Below are positions 35,095-49,100 of a stretch of DNA of 64,000 bases, piece after piece. Each line of letters starts with the position of its first letter. Within the stretch, counting starts at the first letter, position 1. This DNA is from Baylisascaris procyonis (taxonomy: Eukaryota > Nematoda > Chromadorea > Rhabditida > Ascarididae). Both the position numbers and the translations under genes were made by a program. Under the pieces are notes generated by a model that did no database searches, was not told the origin of the DNA, and saw only the letters and a list, made by a program, of their open reading frames with translations. The stretch spans positions 2,820,501 to 2,884,500 of the forward strand of contig JAZARR010000213.1 in assembly GCA_037389465.1 (NCBI GenBank), written 5' to 3'.

Positions 35095-38000
35095 TCATGA
35101 AACATTCTAAAGCATTGAAGATCAAAGCTCATTAGCAAACGGCAAAGTTGAAGCGAAGCTTGGCTATAAGCAGACAAAATTCTAACGCTCAGCGTGCTGT
35201 GACTAATGAAGATCTCGATAGTATATGCTAATTTGATATGACTTTCACGAATTATATCACAGCTATTATTACAGAGCAATTTTAGACAAAAAAAAAGCAA
35301 TAATGCGAAAAGAACTTGAATAAACAAAATGGAATTTGAATAAAAAATAAAGTGTAAATTAAGAATTTTATTGTCATTAAGTAGTCTTTCAGCACTCTTA
35401 ATATATACGACAATCCATAGAAGATACTCAAAATCTCATAGATATACGAGTTTATGAATCATTTTGTGATGATCGGATAGACGTGTTCAAAATTTCAATA
35501 GGATTTTAAAGAGGTACAAAGAAGATGTATTATTTGGGTGAAATCGATAGAAATCTCAATGAAATTTTCGCAACGATTAAAAGAAGATCTTTCACTGCGA
35601 AGAGTGCATAGAATCGTGAAGTGATGCTTTCGTAAAATGAGTATTAACAATCGGAAAAGTGAATTGTGCACAACGATTTGGTATTGTTAGTACTCTATGT
35701 TGTCAATAGAAAAGGGCAATAGTGCTAATAAAAGGATGTCACTTCAATAAAAAAGTCACTCACCTCTCAAGCAATTCTTTTTCGATCACATACTTTTATA
35801 AAAAAAAAAAAAACGTCACATAGAAAATTGAATAAACACTCTTATTGACAAAAAAAAAAAGAAAGAAATGCTTTCTTTTCTTTGGATGATTGACAAAATT
35901 TCAGCAATAAAGTTCAACGTATTTTGATGATTGCCAAAGAAAAGTTCTTCGTCGCTCTATTTAGCTCTTGTTGAAGCGAGCGGAATAACAGTTCATTTGT
36001 ACGGAGGCTAACATCTATAATTTCAGTGATAAATTGCTTCAGTGTTAACCTCAGTGATGTTTTTTTTTTGGCGAAGGCTTTAGCAAACAAAATTACCAGC
36101 AATTTTTCTTGATTTATTGCCATTGCAAGGGAAGGGCCTAGACAAGCTTTTTCATTCGGTCGGATAAGACCTGTATTCGTATCTTTTAATCTAGTGCACT
36201 CAATAAAGCGACGATAATTTAGCTGTCTATTAAATTGGGGTGCAACCAGCGGGTCGCTTATAGGTCGGCGAAAAATCGCATTTCCAATGCTCCGAAAAAA
36301 AGGAGAAAAATGTAAGAGGGGAGAGAGGGGAGAAGGAAAGACTCGGTTAATCTTTTCCTGATAAACAAATGCTTCCAAGAATTCTTAAAAGTAGAATGGA
36401 GTAACGAAAATAATTGTTACGATTTAAACAAACTATAGCATCAGTTATGGAAAATTTTCTATGAATATTTAATAATAAGCAAGTTAAACGTGTTTTTGAG
36501 TTGCACTCATTCGAAAAGAGGTCATTACAAAAAGATGAAACAATCGGATTACAAAATAGGCGCAAAGGCTGAAAAATTGTTTCGATCCTCGATGCTATGA
36601 TCCAAAAGTACAATGAGAAATGTGTTCAGACAAGCTTTGAATAAATTTAATTTTTTATGATAGGAAAACTGTGTTACATTTTTTTATTGTAATAGTGATA
36701 AATTATAAAAGCACATGTTATCACCAATTTTATAATGAAGCTTCATTTTGCATTCGAAATACGATAATTCTCACCTACATGAGATTGGCAACCAATCAAT
36801 AAAAGGTAATAATGCGAATGAACGAATCACCTTCAAAGGTGCTGCTAATTGATACTTTCATAGGAAACAATTACCTCATGCAAATGGCACCCATTAATGA
36901 CGAATGTCACCCCAACGACCTTAATGAGGAATGTCGCCCCAACTACCTTTATCTCGTTTCTTTGAGTCGAAATATGAGCATGCGTTTACATGTCCAATCC
37001 GAGAGGAAACACGGAAGAAGAATTGCATTTGAATACTTGGATGCTTCAGCTACCTTCTTCAACGAATTAAGCTTACTATGAATAGAACAGACACTATCGT
37101 ATAGCAACAATTTTTGTATACACGATCCATACGAACAGCAGCGTTCTTGAGAGATTAGAGAACCACAAAAAATAGAAGCCATTCTAGAATAGAAGCCAAT
37201 CTTGGAAACAGGTCAAAGTGTTGAAAAATTCCAAGCTTTTATTTAGAACGACGATGAAATTTCAACGAACGAAATAGGTCATCAATATTCATCAATATTT
37301 CATAGTAAATTTTTTTTATTGCTCGAGTGTTTTTTGTTGCATATATTAGAGAAAAATGTTTCGTAGCAATAAATTAGGCCGACTTGAAAAAAAAAGTTGA
37401 GAATCGAGTAGTTTTCACAAACGATGAAATGCTTATCGCTAGAAAATGAATGTTCAATAATAGTCGGAACGCAAATCGAGAAAATAACAAATGAGCGTTC
37501 GTCAGCCGTCAATAGAGTATATAAAGTAGGCGAACAATTACACGAATAATTTCCCTCAAAGAAAGCACGATAGTGATGCATCTAGAGCAATAAATGTTGT
37601 TGACAACATGACCTATCTCTAATGCAAAATGGTCTAATGTTCAATGAGTGACGCGAGAATATATGAACACATAAATAATCTATCACCAGATTACCACCTC
37701 ATCGAATATTTTGGCCGCCAAATGTATAGAATGTGCGAAAATACTTCTGCAAATTGCAATGCAATAATCTGCTCGTCATATGAGGAAAAATAAATTGTGC
37801 AAAGCAAGATAAATATGAAAAGATAGAGGGATTTTCTCCGCTAAACGATTTTTTTTTCGCATGAATGCAATGTGCAGTGTTTGAAAATAAATGAACATTT
37901 CCGACGAATTGCATCAGTGTTGATTTGTTCTTTCAAAAATTTCTCAATGCATCTGTCATGCATATATATTATTTATGCCCTCATAGAATATTAAAAAAAA

Positions 38001-41000
38001 AAAATCTAAAATAATGGCGAAACGATGAAACTGCTTAAGGAAAAACTTTCGTTAATTGCACTTATCAATTAATTTCAGCTTTCCCTCCAAATATCAGCCA
38101 CATTTTATATATCGACTTAAAAGTTCAGAGGAAATTCCACTACAATCGCTAAATGTCATATAAGATGTTAAACGTTATTGCTCGTCAACACAATAATATT
38201 TTTTCCGGTAAATATTTAAAAAAAAACAACTACTGAATACAATTTTAATAGCTATTTATTCAACTATTGCAAATGGATGAAAAATGACGTAATCTATGAC
38301 AAATTAGCAGACAAGAGAGAAATATCGTGGATTTATGGTGATGCGAGTCACAAGCACTCGAAGAATTCGCTCGAAGCGTGAGTTGCTACAAGTGCTCTCA
38401 AGACGATCAACTCAACGATTTTCTCGAATGCTAATCCTCAAAAGCGATGCGCAGCAAGGAGTTCAATCAATGACGCGTCGGGCACAGAAGGTTTGTGGAC
38501 AGGCGAAGAGTACTAATTTCTGCAGGCGTCTTTTCATTGATACAAGATTATCCGTTAACACAGGAAGGTAATTCAGTAATTTTGTGAATTTCACAAGGAA
38601 TCATCTCAGTGAGTGATGTTAATGAGGCGGTTAAAGGCATAGAAGCATGAGGAAATTCCTTTAGATATTGTGTTCGAAGAAGATACACTGGAGGGATTCG
38701 ATCCGAGGTGTTAATAGAGGCCATAGCAATTTATAGCAAAGAAGGATACCTTAATATAATCAATATAATCAGAAAGAAAAATGGAAAATCGGAAACGTTG
38801 AAGCTGAGCGAATTCAATTTCGACATTTTACAAAGTTATTCATCTATATGCAGTCAAACAAAGTATCGAGCTCCACGGAATTGCAGATAGCATATTGAAG
38901 CGATAAAAAAAACCATGCCAGAAGTATGATCTGTTTTGACGGCGTCAGTTTAGCGAGCAAAAAGCTGGAGGAATGTAAATATGCAAATGTAACTATCATA
39001 TACGAAGATGACGACGCCACGAAAAAATGCGTTAAATTATAGGCTTATAATGCAATTACCTTGCGTGTGGAAATTCTTTGAACTCTATTTTTGCACACAA
39101 GTTTATATTGCGGTGGAATCGAAAATGTGACGCTTGTATCATTTCTTTCGCAAAAACCTGCCAACACATTTAATCCAAATCATCGAAGAAGTGAATCTCG
39201 CAAAAACTCATTATCTAAATAAATGAAAAATGTAAATTACAGAAAATTGTAGTAAATACAAAAATTGCACAGATAGCATCGACCTATCCCGTAGAAAATC
39301 AAAGATGAAGAAGGGCATAATGGAAGAGCCTGTATGAAAACTAAGGTACATTTAGAATTTAGCTGTAAATTTAGATATAGATTGTATGCTAGGTTGAAAG
39401 TTAGATTATATTAAACCATATGGGCGAAAGAAGTCAAACGAAAAAAATAAGCGATGATGGTTGATAATCGATAAATCTGAGTGCAGATGTTGACTGCATC
39501 GCGCTAACAGCGGTAATACGTAGAGTAATACTTATTTGATCTCTGCTTAATACTTGACCTATCGAAGCAACATGAATAACATTTGATGCTCACGAAAAAC
39601 TTTTCAAGACGAAATACTAATATAAAATACTAGAACAGAATCCTAATATACTAATACAGAAACTGAGGTTTCCTTACAAGTCAAACAAATGCATAGGTGG
39701 AAGATGGAAAACAGATGGCATAGGATAATGTAATATTATGATATATAGTTACGTAAAAGAATGCTCCCTTGATAAATACGGTATTGAAGAGCGGCAATCA
39801 ATAATCTTGATATACATGGTCATAGCGGATCGTACTATGAAGTGGTAGCACAAGTATTTATTTGATGCTAAACTAACAGAGAATCTCGCTCAAAGACGTT
39901 AATATGTGAATTCATCGTCACCAAGAAATCAATAACGGAAAAATCAGATGGTTCACACTTCAGAAAAAAAGATCCAAGCTCAACTAATTCTACAACAAGT
40001 TCCAAGACCAGTCAACTTAGTCTCGGAGTCAACTCATGTGGTCGCCAACGGCTACTGCAGAGTTTGAATGTAATCTATCGCACATTCGAATTTTTTAACT
40101 TAGTTGTGAAGTCATTCGAGTTGACTTTTCCCTGATCCTCTAATTTTGTTTCGCCTGCAGCATTGCCCAAGTTGAAGCAGCTTGTGTTTTTTTGGCAAGG
40201 AGAATTTTGTCTCATCTGCGAATACAATATCTGACGATTCTTTTGCTTAATGATTTAAGGAATGAGAGAAGCTTTTGCACAATTCGGAAAAAAATTTAAG
40301 GACTCGAGTTTTTTTAATACTAAAAACCGTTCAGGGCTCGAAGGATACAATTTAGCAAATTAAAAAAAAGAAGTTCAAAAAAATATCAACATCAACCGCG
40401 ACATCAATGGCGAAAACTTCACGACACTCAATGCTTTTGGAAGTTGTGAAACTTTACGAGCCTTAATTTCAAATATGCGTCACAAATATCATTTTATGGC
40501 TTGCATCTTCGAAGAGCGGTCTTTCGGTAGGATTTTTTGCTTCAAATCGTTAGTGTTGGAAACCGAATTTTTGGCAACCAATGCGCAGTGCCATTTGCTT
40601 ATCGAAAAGCCTATGTTATTTGCATTCATGTGGCACTGATTGCTCATATGCACAAAACTTCTCACAACGATGCCATTCTAAGTCGTTTGAAGTCTTTCCT
40701 AGATTTTCCTTATGATATCATCCCTTATTCCTTTGGATTATGAAATATTTTTCCAAGAAAAAATGCATTCCCGGATGATTTTGATTATTTGTCAACAATG
40801 ATGAATAAATACGAAAGCAACGTTTTTCGCACATTCAATATGAGGTTATTGCTTTGGGAAGGAAAAAAGATTTCAAAAAGGCTGAAGTGACTGACATATG
40901 AAGGATATATATCACTAAATTCAATATTCCGATTTGCTTTCTTGGTGCTTCTTAATTGAACAACGCTGCTATTTTTATTTCACATGCTTTTATTTGCTTG

Positions 41001-41900
41001 CATTTTTCAGTAGTTTAAGATTACAATACATGCATATTTTGGTTGCCCACTGAAACTACATCCACTCTGAACACATTGAACATAAGTTTTTTTTTGAATT
41101 GACTAGTGGTTTTTCTGAACAGCCATTTTTTACTTCTGGAGATCTTTTTGCAAACTATTCGAAGCAAACTGGTCAGGCGATGGATACATGAATAATTATC
41201 AAATTTTTAATGATTCGCTCGCCTTTCACCTCTTCATCCTCCATATATCCTCCCTTCTCCTAGCGTGTTGGAGGAGATGAGGAGGGGAAGGGGAACAGGG
41301 AGAGAAGTGAACCCTTGAATCACCTAGAGAGATTGGGTGATCAAAGAATCTCATCTACTTTGTCCATTTGTTAGAAAGGAAATTGACGACGTAATTTTCA
41401 CCACGTTGTATTATTGTGGTGCAAAACAAGTCTCAGGTAATGCATTATCTGGCCTTTGCTACTACTACTCGAAAATTACATTTCCATCCTTCTTGAATCA
41501 ATTGATAAGAGAAAAAATATAGAATCCAGGTTGAGGTGAACTTAAAAAAAAACAGCCCACATCGCCGCTAACTAACAAGTTCTCGAGTATTATTTCCGCT
41601 GGCTATCAGAGATTCTAGATATACTACTCAGTATTACCCGAGCTGAAGCCTGCAAAAACGGAGTAGTGGTCCGACTTATGCCACTGGTGATCTTCATGCC
41701 AATGTTATTGCCAGAACAATCAAAAATATATTATTTCGGCACGGTCTTAGAAAGGTACGCAAATGAGGTTTTACACTTCAATAAAATGGATAAAGATTAT
41801 CCCTATAACCGAAACTATTGAGCGTGATGGATGAGGAGGAATATTTAGATAGTTCATTTTACGTTCGTATTTGCACTAAAAGTTTTCAATGAAGAGAAAT
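33440..41900. other. long stretch without a defensible gene
   Basis: AT-rich DNA. A 154-codon minus-strand frame at 35914-36378 and a GC-richer patch at 38335-38571 are the longest open pieces, and neither shows a recognisable domain. In the latter, a plus-strand block (tttctgcag to GAAG|GTAATT, about 38525-38570) and an upstream GTGAGT donor look exon-like but could not be linked. Confidence 0.45.
35011..35092. repeat. (AT)n microsatellite
   Basis: An uninterrupted AT array of 82 bp, outside any gene I can define. Confidence 0.98.
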
Positions 41901-41920
41901 CAGGCTGTTGAACGTGATAT

Positions 41921-41926
41921 TTTATT
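41921..41926 (-). promoter_or_regulatory. poly(A) signal of the CDF gene
   Basis: AATAAA on the minus strand, 36 nt after the CDF stop at 41962. Confidence 0.6.
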
Positions 41927-41961
41927 TCCGGTTTTGTCAATAACATATAGTAATGGAAAAA

Positions 41962-44900
41962 TTAGATGTGTTCATCACCATCAAGCTGGTAATCACAATG
42001 CACGAACGCTCTCTCGACATAGGGCAATCTTTCGAGCTTTATTTGCAGTGTTTCAGAGATATCATGCGTTTGACGAAGTTTCATCTCTGGGTCCATTACC
42101 TAAATACTTTCCTTTTTAATAAGCAGGCTAGCGATTATCTTCATATCAAAACAATCAGTGGGAGGGAGAGGGAGGAGACTATTTTAGGCTCAATGCTAAA
42201 AGCAATTAAGGTGTCATGCATCTTTTTATACTCTGTTACTGATCGTTTTTGGTTGCCTTGAATAAAGCCTACAGAGTGCAATGTAATGTATAAATCCTCT
42301 CTCATAGTGTTGAAATCTATGGGAAGAAGCAAATATTCACAAAAGGATGCCATCGATGAGCATTTTGAGTGAAGTTATACATTTCAATTCCATGATTTTC
42401 TATAAAGAATGAAATTTTTTGTTCTCGTATATAAGGAAAAAAGCTAACAGTTTTTAAAGTTGATCAAGGAAACGGCCGAAAACATAAAATATACGAAAAA
42501 AGGCTAAGCACCACATCTTCTATAAAAGGAAGCAAATTCATGTATAAGAAAAACGAATGCATTATGTACCCAAATATTTTAACCGAAAGAATTTACACAG
42601 ATTCGTTTTTCGCTTCACTAATTGCAGCGTTCGCAGAAGTGCTTTTCATGGTCTCTATTTTTTATCGAAAAAATGCCCCGAAAATGTGCCTCGGGAGTAG
42701 AAAATCATACGATGTAAAATTTCGGAAGGTTTGTGCCCGGATTAACGAGGGAGTCAAAAATGGAAAGTGGATACTTCGATGGAATCCTAACTCAACAGTG
42801 ATGATCTCTTACCTGTAGGAAATGCTTTAGGTATACGAGTATCATTATAACATCAAACTACAACCTAGTGAGTCATTTCCTTCCTTCGTTTCATTAAATT
42901 TCATTAAATCGTAAAAATATTTCACTAATAAATAAACGAAAACATGCTTACCACATGAAGTTCAACAAGGAAATTGGCGCCAAGATGATAGACGATAATT
43001 GTATCAATGAAGCGGATATTCTCATCATGAGTGATTGCAATTTTGAGAATACGATTGATGAACTCTCGACTTGCTGCCTTACCAATAAGTAATGGAATCT
43101 GTTCATATGCCGTTCGTGCCCAACTGATTATAATGAAACAACTAAAAATAAACCCTAAAACAACTAAAAATAAACCCTCTTTTAAAGAGAACAAAACGAC
43201 CCCTTTTATGCTCTTTTCCCTAGTTTTATCTATTTAATTGCTCCAAAACAATGTAGGAGGATCACGTTCACCTGCCACTGCTAAGAAACGATCAATGAGA
43301 TGGCTATGTTTCTTGAAATATTCCTCAACAAAACGTGGAAGTAAAATATATGAAATTTCGTGGCAGAGATCACTAAGGTTTCATTTCAGTTCTTACTTCA
43401 AATGATCTCTTAAGGTGAGTTCATTTAGTGAGCCAAGGGTCAGACAAATAGCTTAACAAGCCAAAGTTTTGAGGCATAGTGTCATACTCATATGGCTTAA
43501 GGTTGAGAAGTGCAAATTAGATCGTAAGCAACAGGGTGGCGAACAGATATCAAATTATAAGTGAGGCTGTCACATGAGCATGCACTACCTCAGCTATTCA
43601 GGTACAAAATTGAAATGTGGAAACTTTGTGGCCGATTAAATAACTCTCTTGAGATGGTGACAGCTGCAAAGTGTAATTTTAAGCATGCGATAGGAAAACG
43701 CTGAAATCTTCACAAATTTTTGTGCTTCCTCTTTAACACACCTATGTATTTGACGTTGCCGTACACCTCAAATCGTTTGCATATTGCGATCTTCATCTTG
43801 CAATCTTAGTCTCCTACAGATGTGGTAGTGGATAGAAAAATATATACGTCTCATATTTTATACAGGTCTCATAATCAGTGAGGTGAAATTTTGAGGCAGT
43901 CTATTCATCTTTTTGCACTAGAACTTTATTTTGTTGATGTTGCTTAGGAAACATACCAAACGAAAAATGCGCCAAGTGGGTCGGCATATAGCCAAAAGTG
44001 ATTGCCAATGTATGCTCCGGCCAGGGCGACGATATTCGTGAGCACATCGTTACGCTGATCCATTGCTAATACCATCGAACCAGGTGTCTTCTGTCGACGA
44101 CATACCAAGAAAAGAATCGCTTTCAATACGGTACCAGTCACCATTATTATTATCGTTGGCAGATCGACGATAGGATGAATCTAGATTCAGGCAAATTTCA
44201 TTTAGATCTTTTTTTTTTTGATAAAGGACAGGCCAATTCCGTGCTGTTACTTAAGGGCGATTAAAAATAGTGCCATTGAGTTATTTGGCATAGCGAACAT
44301 GCACTGAAATTCTTCCACTAAAGCATAAGGATGTCTTTGGGAGCGATTTTTGGATTCTTTAGGTTTCTCAATATAACAATGCCTCATTTATGAGAATGTC
44401 ATATCCGATTCATCGGTATTCGACGTAAGATAGCGTCTTGAAAAAGAACGTGTACTTTTCGAGAGCACTCGAAGGGTTTGTTTCTCTAAAGTGGATCATA
44501 TGTTCGAAAGAGCTTCAGATTTTCTCATTATGCGTATAGATAAAAAAGGATAAAATGCTTCGTTCTCTAAACGGAAATGCAAAATTCTCCTACCATCCTA
44601 ACTCCTGTGTCATGCTTCCCCACTTCTTTAATTTTGGTTATCTCCTACGAATGTTACTTCATAATAAAGATCAAACAATTAAAAAATTAAATTTATAGAC
44701 TGTTTTCATTATAGTCATATTTGCAGTGTTCTGTAATATCTAAATGTAAGTTAAAGCATTTTTGAAAAGATGTGCAAAATGGAAAAATGTTGAATAAAGA
44801 AGTGATTCATACATTTTTTGTAATAGTTGAGATAGCCGCATCTCCAATAACAATAAAATTCGCAATGATCATTACAATTGCAACAAACACCACCGCAAGA

Positions 44901-46118
44901 GGCTCTAATCTAAATCATCACAGAGTGGAATGATTTAATTCAAAATCTGCTTTAATACGAGGTTGCCAACTTTTCGCTCCTAATATAACCTAAACCTAAA
45001 TGTAGATATTGGGGTGAGATATTTTCGTTACAGACAAAGCTTCCAATAGATAAACTTTTGCACAAATTTTTTATTAGTTGAAATTATTAGCAGAACTGGT
45101 AGTAATTATTAATCGGCGAGTTAATTTATTCATAGGTATTGAATGGAAACAATTTTTTACTGGCAAGAACGCAATTAAGAAATTTGCTTCAACCACCTGC
45201 ACATTGAATAAAAAAACTCATGCCGATTGCGTCCGATTGGATATTCGTATCGGTTTGTTTTACGAATCGCTCGAATGCAGATCCAGATCACCGTCCCACT
45301 TGTTATATCCATAACGCTATCTACTACTGAACTTATAATCGAGAGTGAATTCGATAGATATGCGGCCACCGTCTTTGCTATGATCATTCCAATGTTAAGG
45401 AACAGTGTGATACGAGCCAACCATGTATCCCATTTCTAAACTCAACTTTTTAATTATACCGCTCTACAATCCAAAGAAGACATTCCAGGAGGGGAGTGGG
45501 GGTAGGAGGAGAGAGTTAGGAGTTAAATGCAGCTACACATAATTTCAGAGTAATTAATTTATCATTCATTAACGTTGGGAGGCACCTCAATAATGAGCTG
45601 TGCTGGAATATACAGCTCTACTTTGCAGTTAAAATATACAGCTGTACGTAATATACATTTACATATTTGTAAATAATTAAGAAACATGAAATTCAAGGCA
45701 CTCTATGGAACGCGTTGATCGTAGTCACAGGATCCATGGCTCAGGGAACTTCTCGCCGCTACAGGTGCCTTAATCGTTTCGAATTTCTGCATTGCTCAGC
45801 AATTAACTATTTTCATGTTAGTATGATATAATCAAGGCGATCAAGAGCTGAGCATATTTTTCTCTCGAACCCTTCAGTGAAACGATATGATTGAGGCAAA
45901 AGAGCGATGATTTCGATTCTTAATGAGGCAAATATTTTGACCAATTTTCGTCGCTCTTCATATGCATTTTCTTGTAGTTGATCGTTTTGCCCTCTGCTCA
46001 ACATATTTTCATCCTCCTTGTATAGTTCTTGTAAATTTCGTTGATAACGATAAAATTCTTGTATTCCGTTCTTTCGTCGGCGTTCACGCAAACTTCCGCA
46101 TAGGTTTACCGCCACCAT
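41962..46118 (-). CDS. cation diffusion facilitator, manganese-type (Mn-CDF), 347 aa, six exons
   Basis: Exons: 46118-45942, 45435-45218, 44909-44813, 44180-43957, 43141-42952, 42099-41962. Phases fit throughout. The N-terminus has the family helix (EFYRYQRNLQELYKED). TM2 carries SIISSVVDSVMDITSG with the DxxxD pair D98/D102. TM5 carries MDQRNDVLTN with D205/D209. These are the metal-site signatures of the manganese/iron branch, not the HxxxD of zinc CDFs. YPIGRNR precedes TM3. The cytoplasmic domain has HDENIRFIDTIIVYHLGANF, then THDISETLQIKLERLPYVE and RAFVHCDYQ. Family knowledge: such proteins export Mn2+ from the cytosol in exchange for protons, as dimers. Oddities: exon 1 ends at a weak donor (GTCAAA), exon 2 at GTTTTT, and the joined sequence reads HELEP where most members have LEP. 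The ATG lies 28 nt after a strong acceptor; the frame is open upstream to it. Confidence 0.92.
43136..43178 (-). repeat. tandemly duplicated 3' splice site of CDF exon 5
   Basis: Two head-to-tail copies (21 and 22 bp) of a unit containing tttatttttag (minus strand). The exon used starts at 43141; the duplicate AG lies 22 nt upstream, and using it would shift the frame. Confidence 0.85.
43272..43380 (-). pseudogene. exon-like open block in a CDF intron, possible relic of a duplicated CDF N-terminal exon
   Basis: The minus strand reads HEISYILLPRF, then VEEYFKKHSHLIDRFLAVA, and meets a good donor (GCAG|GTGAAC) at 43271. The second part resembles the pre-TM1 helix of Mn-type CDFs (V..YY..Q..LI..F..), as in EFYRYQRNLQELYKED of exon 1. 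It cannot be spliced between exons 4 and 5, because those join seamlessly. Unproven. Confidence 0.25.
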
Positions 46119-46146
46119 CTGAATTCTTTCTTTTCTTATTAGTGCG

Positions 46147-46156
46147 CTGTAAAAAT
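46147..46156 (-). promoter_or_regulatory. probable spliced-leader acceptor of the CDF gene
   Basis: On the minus strand TATTTTTACAG ends at 46147, 28 nt before the CDF ATG at 46118. No upstream coding exon was found. A cis-spliced upstream exon adding N-terminal residues is possible. Confidence 0.45.
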
Positions 46157-46199
46157 ATAGTGAGGACTATAGCATTACATGATTGTCCGTCTTTTCTAT

Positions 46200-49100
46200 A
46201 ATCTCTATAGGCGAGGAGAAATGGCTTATCCAGCATTTATGGATCATTTGGGCAATTGTTGATCGTTGTATATTTTTATGCATATTGCTGTGCGACTGAT
46301 TGATCTAAGGAGAGAGCTGATGACCAAATGAATTAACAGAAATCAGCATTGAATCACGCTGTTAAACTCAAATTCAGCAGAACGTCACATAAAATTTAAC
46401 CGTTAAAATAGTTAAAAAAGTTTAAAAAATATTCATTGCAGTCGTATTTACAAAATTTTAGTGGTCTTAAGCACTTTGATAAAGTTCCTGCTACACTAAC
46501 AACTCTATGAAGAAATTATATCGTTAAAAGAATGGAATTCAACCCTATCCGTTTGTTAGCAATGCACTCAAAGTACGTCCAACAGACTCAGAAACAAAAC
46601 CTGTTGTCTTTATTTATCCAAGACATTAGAGAGGCAAATAAGAGCAATGAAAAAACAGTCATTTGATAGCATTGATATCAATGTGGCGATATCAGGAAGA
46701 AGCTCGCCCACCTCTAGCAACCTAATTTTTGCTTAGCTCATAAAGAGTACTTTGCATTTATGTATGAAAATAGGCACATATAGAATTGCACTTTAATTAA
46801 GCACAAAACTTGCAAGAGCTAATACTGCCTTTCACGGTTAAGTCGATCCGATAAATATAATTTTGTTGCACATAGAAGGAAGTTGAGGCACTGAAAATTT
46901 TGAAATCCGCAGCAATTTTTTGTAGTTAAATAGGGGTGAGTAATAAATAGAAAAGCAAGCCATTTCCCATTTTCTTACTGTTAGAATTTTTCTGCGTGAT
47001 TGTGAATGCGATGAGTCGCATTTTAAAATCGACAGACCTCAAATGTTGCACAAAAATTTAACTGATTAGATACTCAACTGGTATTAGAAATTGTTTTTGA
47101 GAGGAAATCTACATCTTTAATTTTTGATTTTTCTCGTCGAGATTAGATGTCTGTCGGCGAAAATTCTTGGCGATAAATTTTTTTTTCGAGAAGAAGATGG
47201 AGCAGATTGTTATATATAAAAAAAAGTTTGAGTAAGCGAAAAATGGTGCTATAGAAGCCTGGGCCATACGAATAAACAAACTGACATACTGGTATAGGGG
47301 CACATAAAAAGGTTTACATGATGCGCTTACTAAGTGCATAATTTTAGGAACACGTGAAAGGGAATGCAAAATTTGATTCAATTTTTCAGTGATTTTAATA
47401 CTTCCGCTTTCTCTTTTCCCTTCTTGAGCATAGTGGAATAAAATTAAGAATTCATTTAAGTGAACGACGCTTCTAGTTAGTTTCATCGCAAACTCAATTT
47501 CCCCTCTATGAGGGCATTTGCAGACTTTACTTCAAAAACTCGCCTTGTATGGATACTCTCTATTTTGACAAATTCCATCAGTTTTGACGAAAAAATCCAT
47601 CAATTCCATATTTTGCATTTTTCGATGGCACCAATTGTGCATTTCAGAACTAATTTACATCAAAGCTCAGACTTCAGAGTATTCATGCTGCACACTCTTT
47701 CCAATCGTTACGATTTAACACTGATGCTTCCTTGGCAGCAGGCTCAGTATTAACGATTTTTGCCTCGGGCTGAACCGGAACGGTTGGGATGAGCGGAAAA
47801 ATAGGGAGAATACTACATGGAAACCAAGAACATAAGTTTGAGTGCATTGACGTACTCAAATCGGTATCGTTAATGCATCCAGTTTTTCACCACCGAAAAC
47901 ATCGCTGAGCTGTTTCGATGATCACGCTACTACTGCCTTTATGTGATGAATTCCTGTTCAAGTGAGCTCAAAAGAAATACGCCTGCGAGGAATGTGGCTG
48001 AAAATGTGCCTAATTGGACATTACTAAGTTAGAAAGCTCGTTGAAATTTTTCTTCGACGCTGTGCTTTGCCAAGAGAAGATCTGTGCATGACGCTTGGCA
48101 AGGGATCCTCAGCTCTTTATGGTAATATTTTTTTCTAGCGCTGGGCGGGAACTCAAGTCCCGAGATTGTACATCTCTTATGCGTAATTTAGATTGCACAA
48201 ATATCTTATTGTTCTGCAGGTCCCTAATGTATAATACAGCCCATATTGAAAAGTAAACATTGAGACACGCGTTCGCACATATTCTTACAAAGATCAAAAT
48301 CTTCTTTAGTCGTATCAGACGAGTAGTATTCACGTTAAGCTTTTATCTGCTGCTCTTGAGTAATTAACATATTGCAATCGTAAGCGCATTACTAATAAAA
48401 GAATTAATAAAGCTTGCTGATCCCTTCTGATATTCTTCATTTATGGCACTCAATTCCCTTATATTCCTTTATATGTCTTTTCATTGATCAGCTATTTTAC
48501 CTAAACATTTACGTTCCATTCTCCTTCTTCCATAAGGGCTAAAATAGTAAAGATGAGTTTAAAATGTCACCACATGAAAAGCCACAATAACAATTTCCTA
48601 ACGATACGCTACTGACAGCATTTCGTTTAGTGATGAACAACTGAAAGAGCGACCACGCATTCAGAAACGCTATCCACCCTTTCTGGGCTAAACCAACAAT
48701 AATATATCAATAATATCGGTTATAATGTTCAGATCATTGAAGCGATTTGTGTTATCTACTTCAAAATCAGTCATAATCAGGATGTTGTCCGTAAAACGTC
48801 AAATATTCTCCGTTCAATGGAAAGCATCATACGCTTCATTTTATTTGTATACTTCATTGCCAAAATGTGAGCCATAATATTACTATTCTACTACTTCATT
48901 GCCGAACCTTGCTTTGGCTAATAGAAAAAAAAGTTATATACAACACAGCACATTATCTTTGAAAATCTATTTGTTGCTTCAATAGTTAGCGCATAGAAAT
49001 TGATATTTCACTTGCATTCATCGATCGCTTCAAGTAATGGTTTTCCTACACACTTATTGTCAACATTCGTATATGGGATTTCGCCGTCGAAGCTCTCAAA

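Noticed and set aside
35914..36378. 154-codon minus-strand frame with ACLGPSLAM, at first sight like a cytochrome P450 haem loop
   Set aside because: The FxxGxRxCxG pattern is not met, no other P450 motif is near, and there are no clear splice sites.
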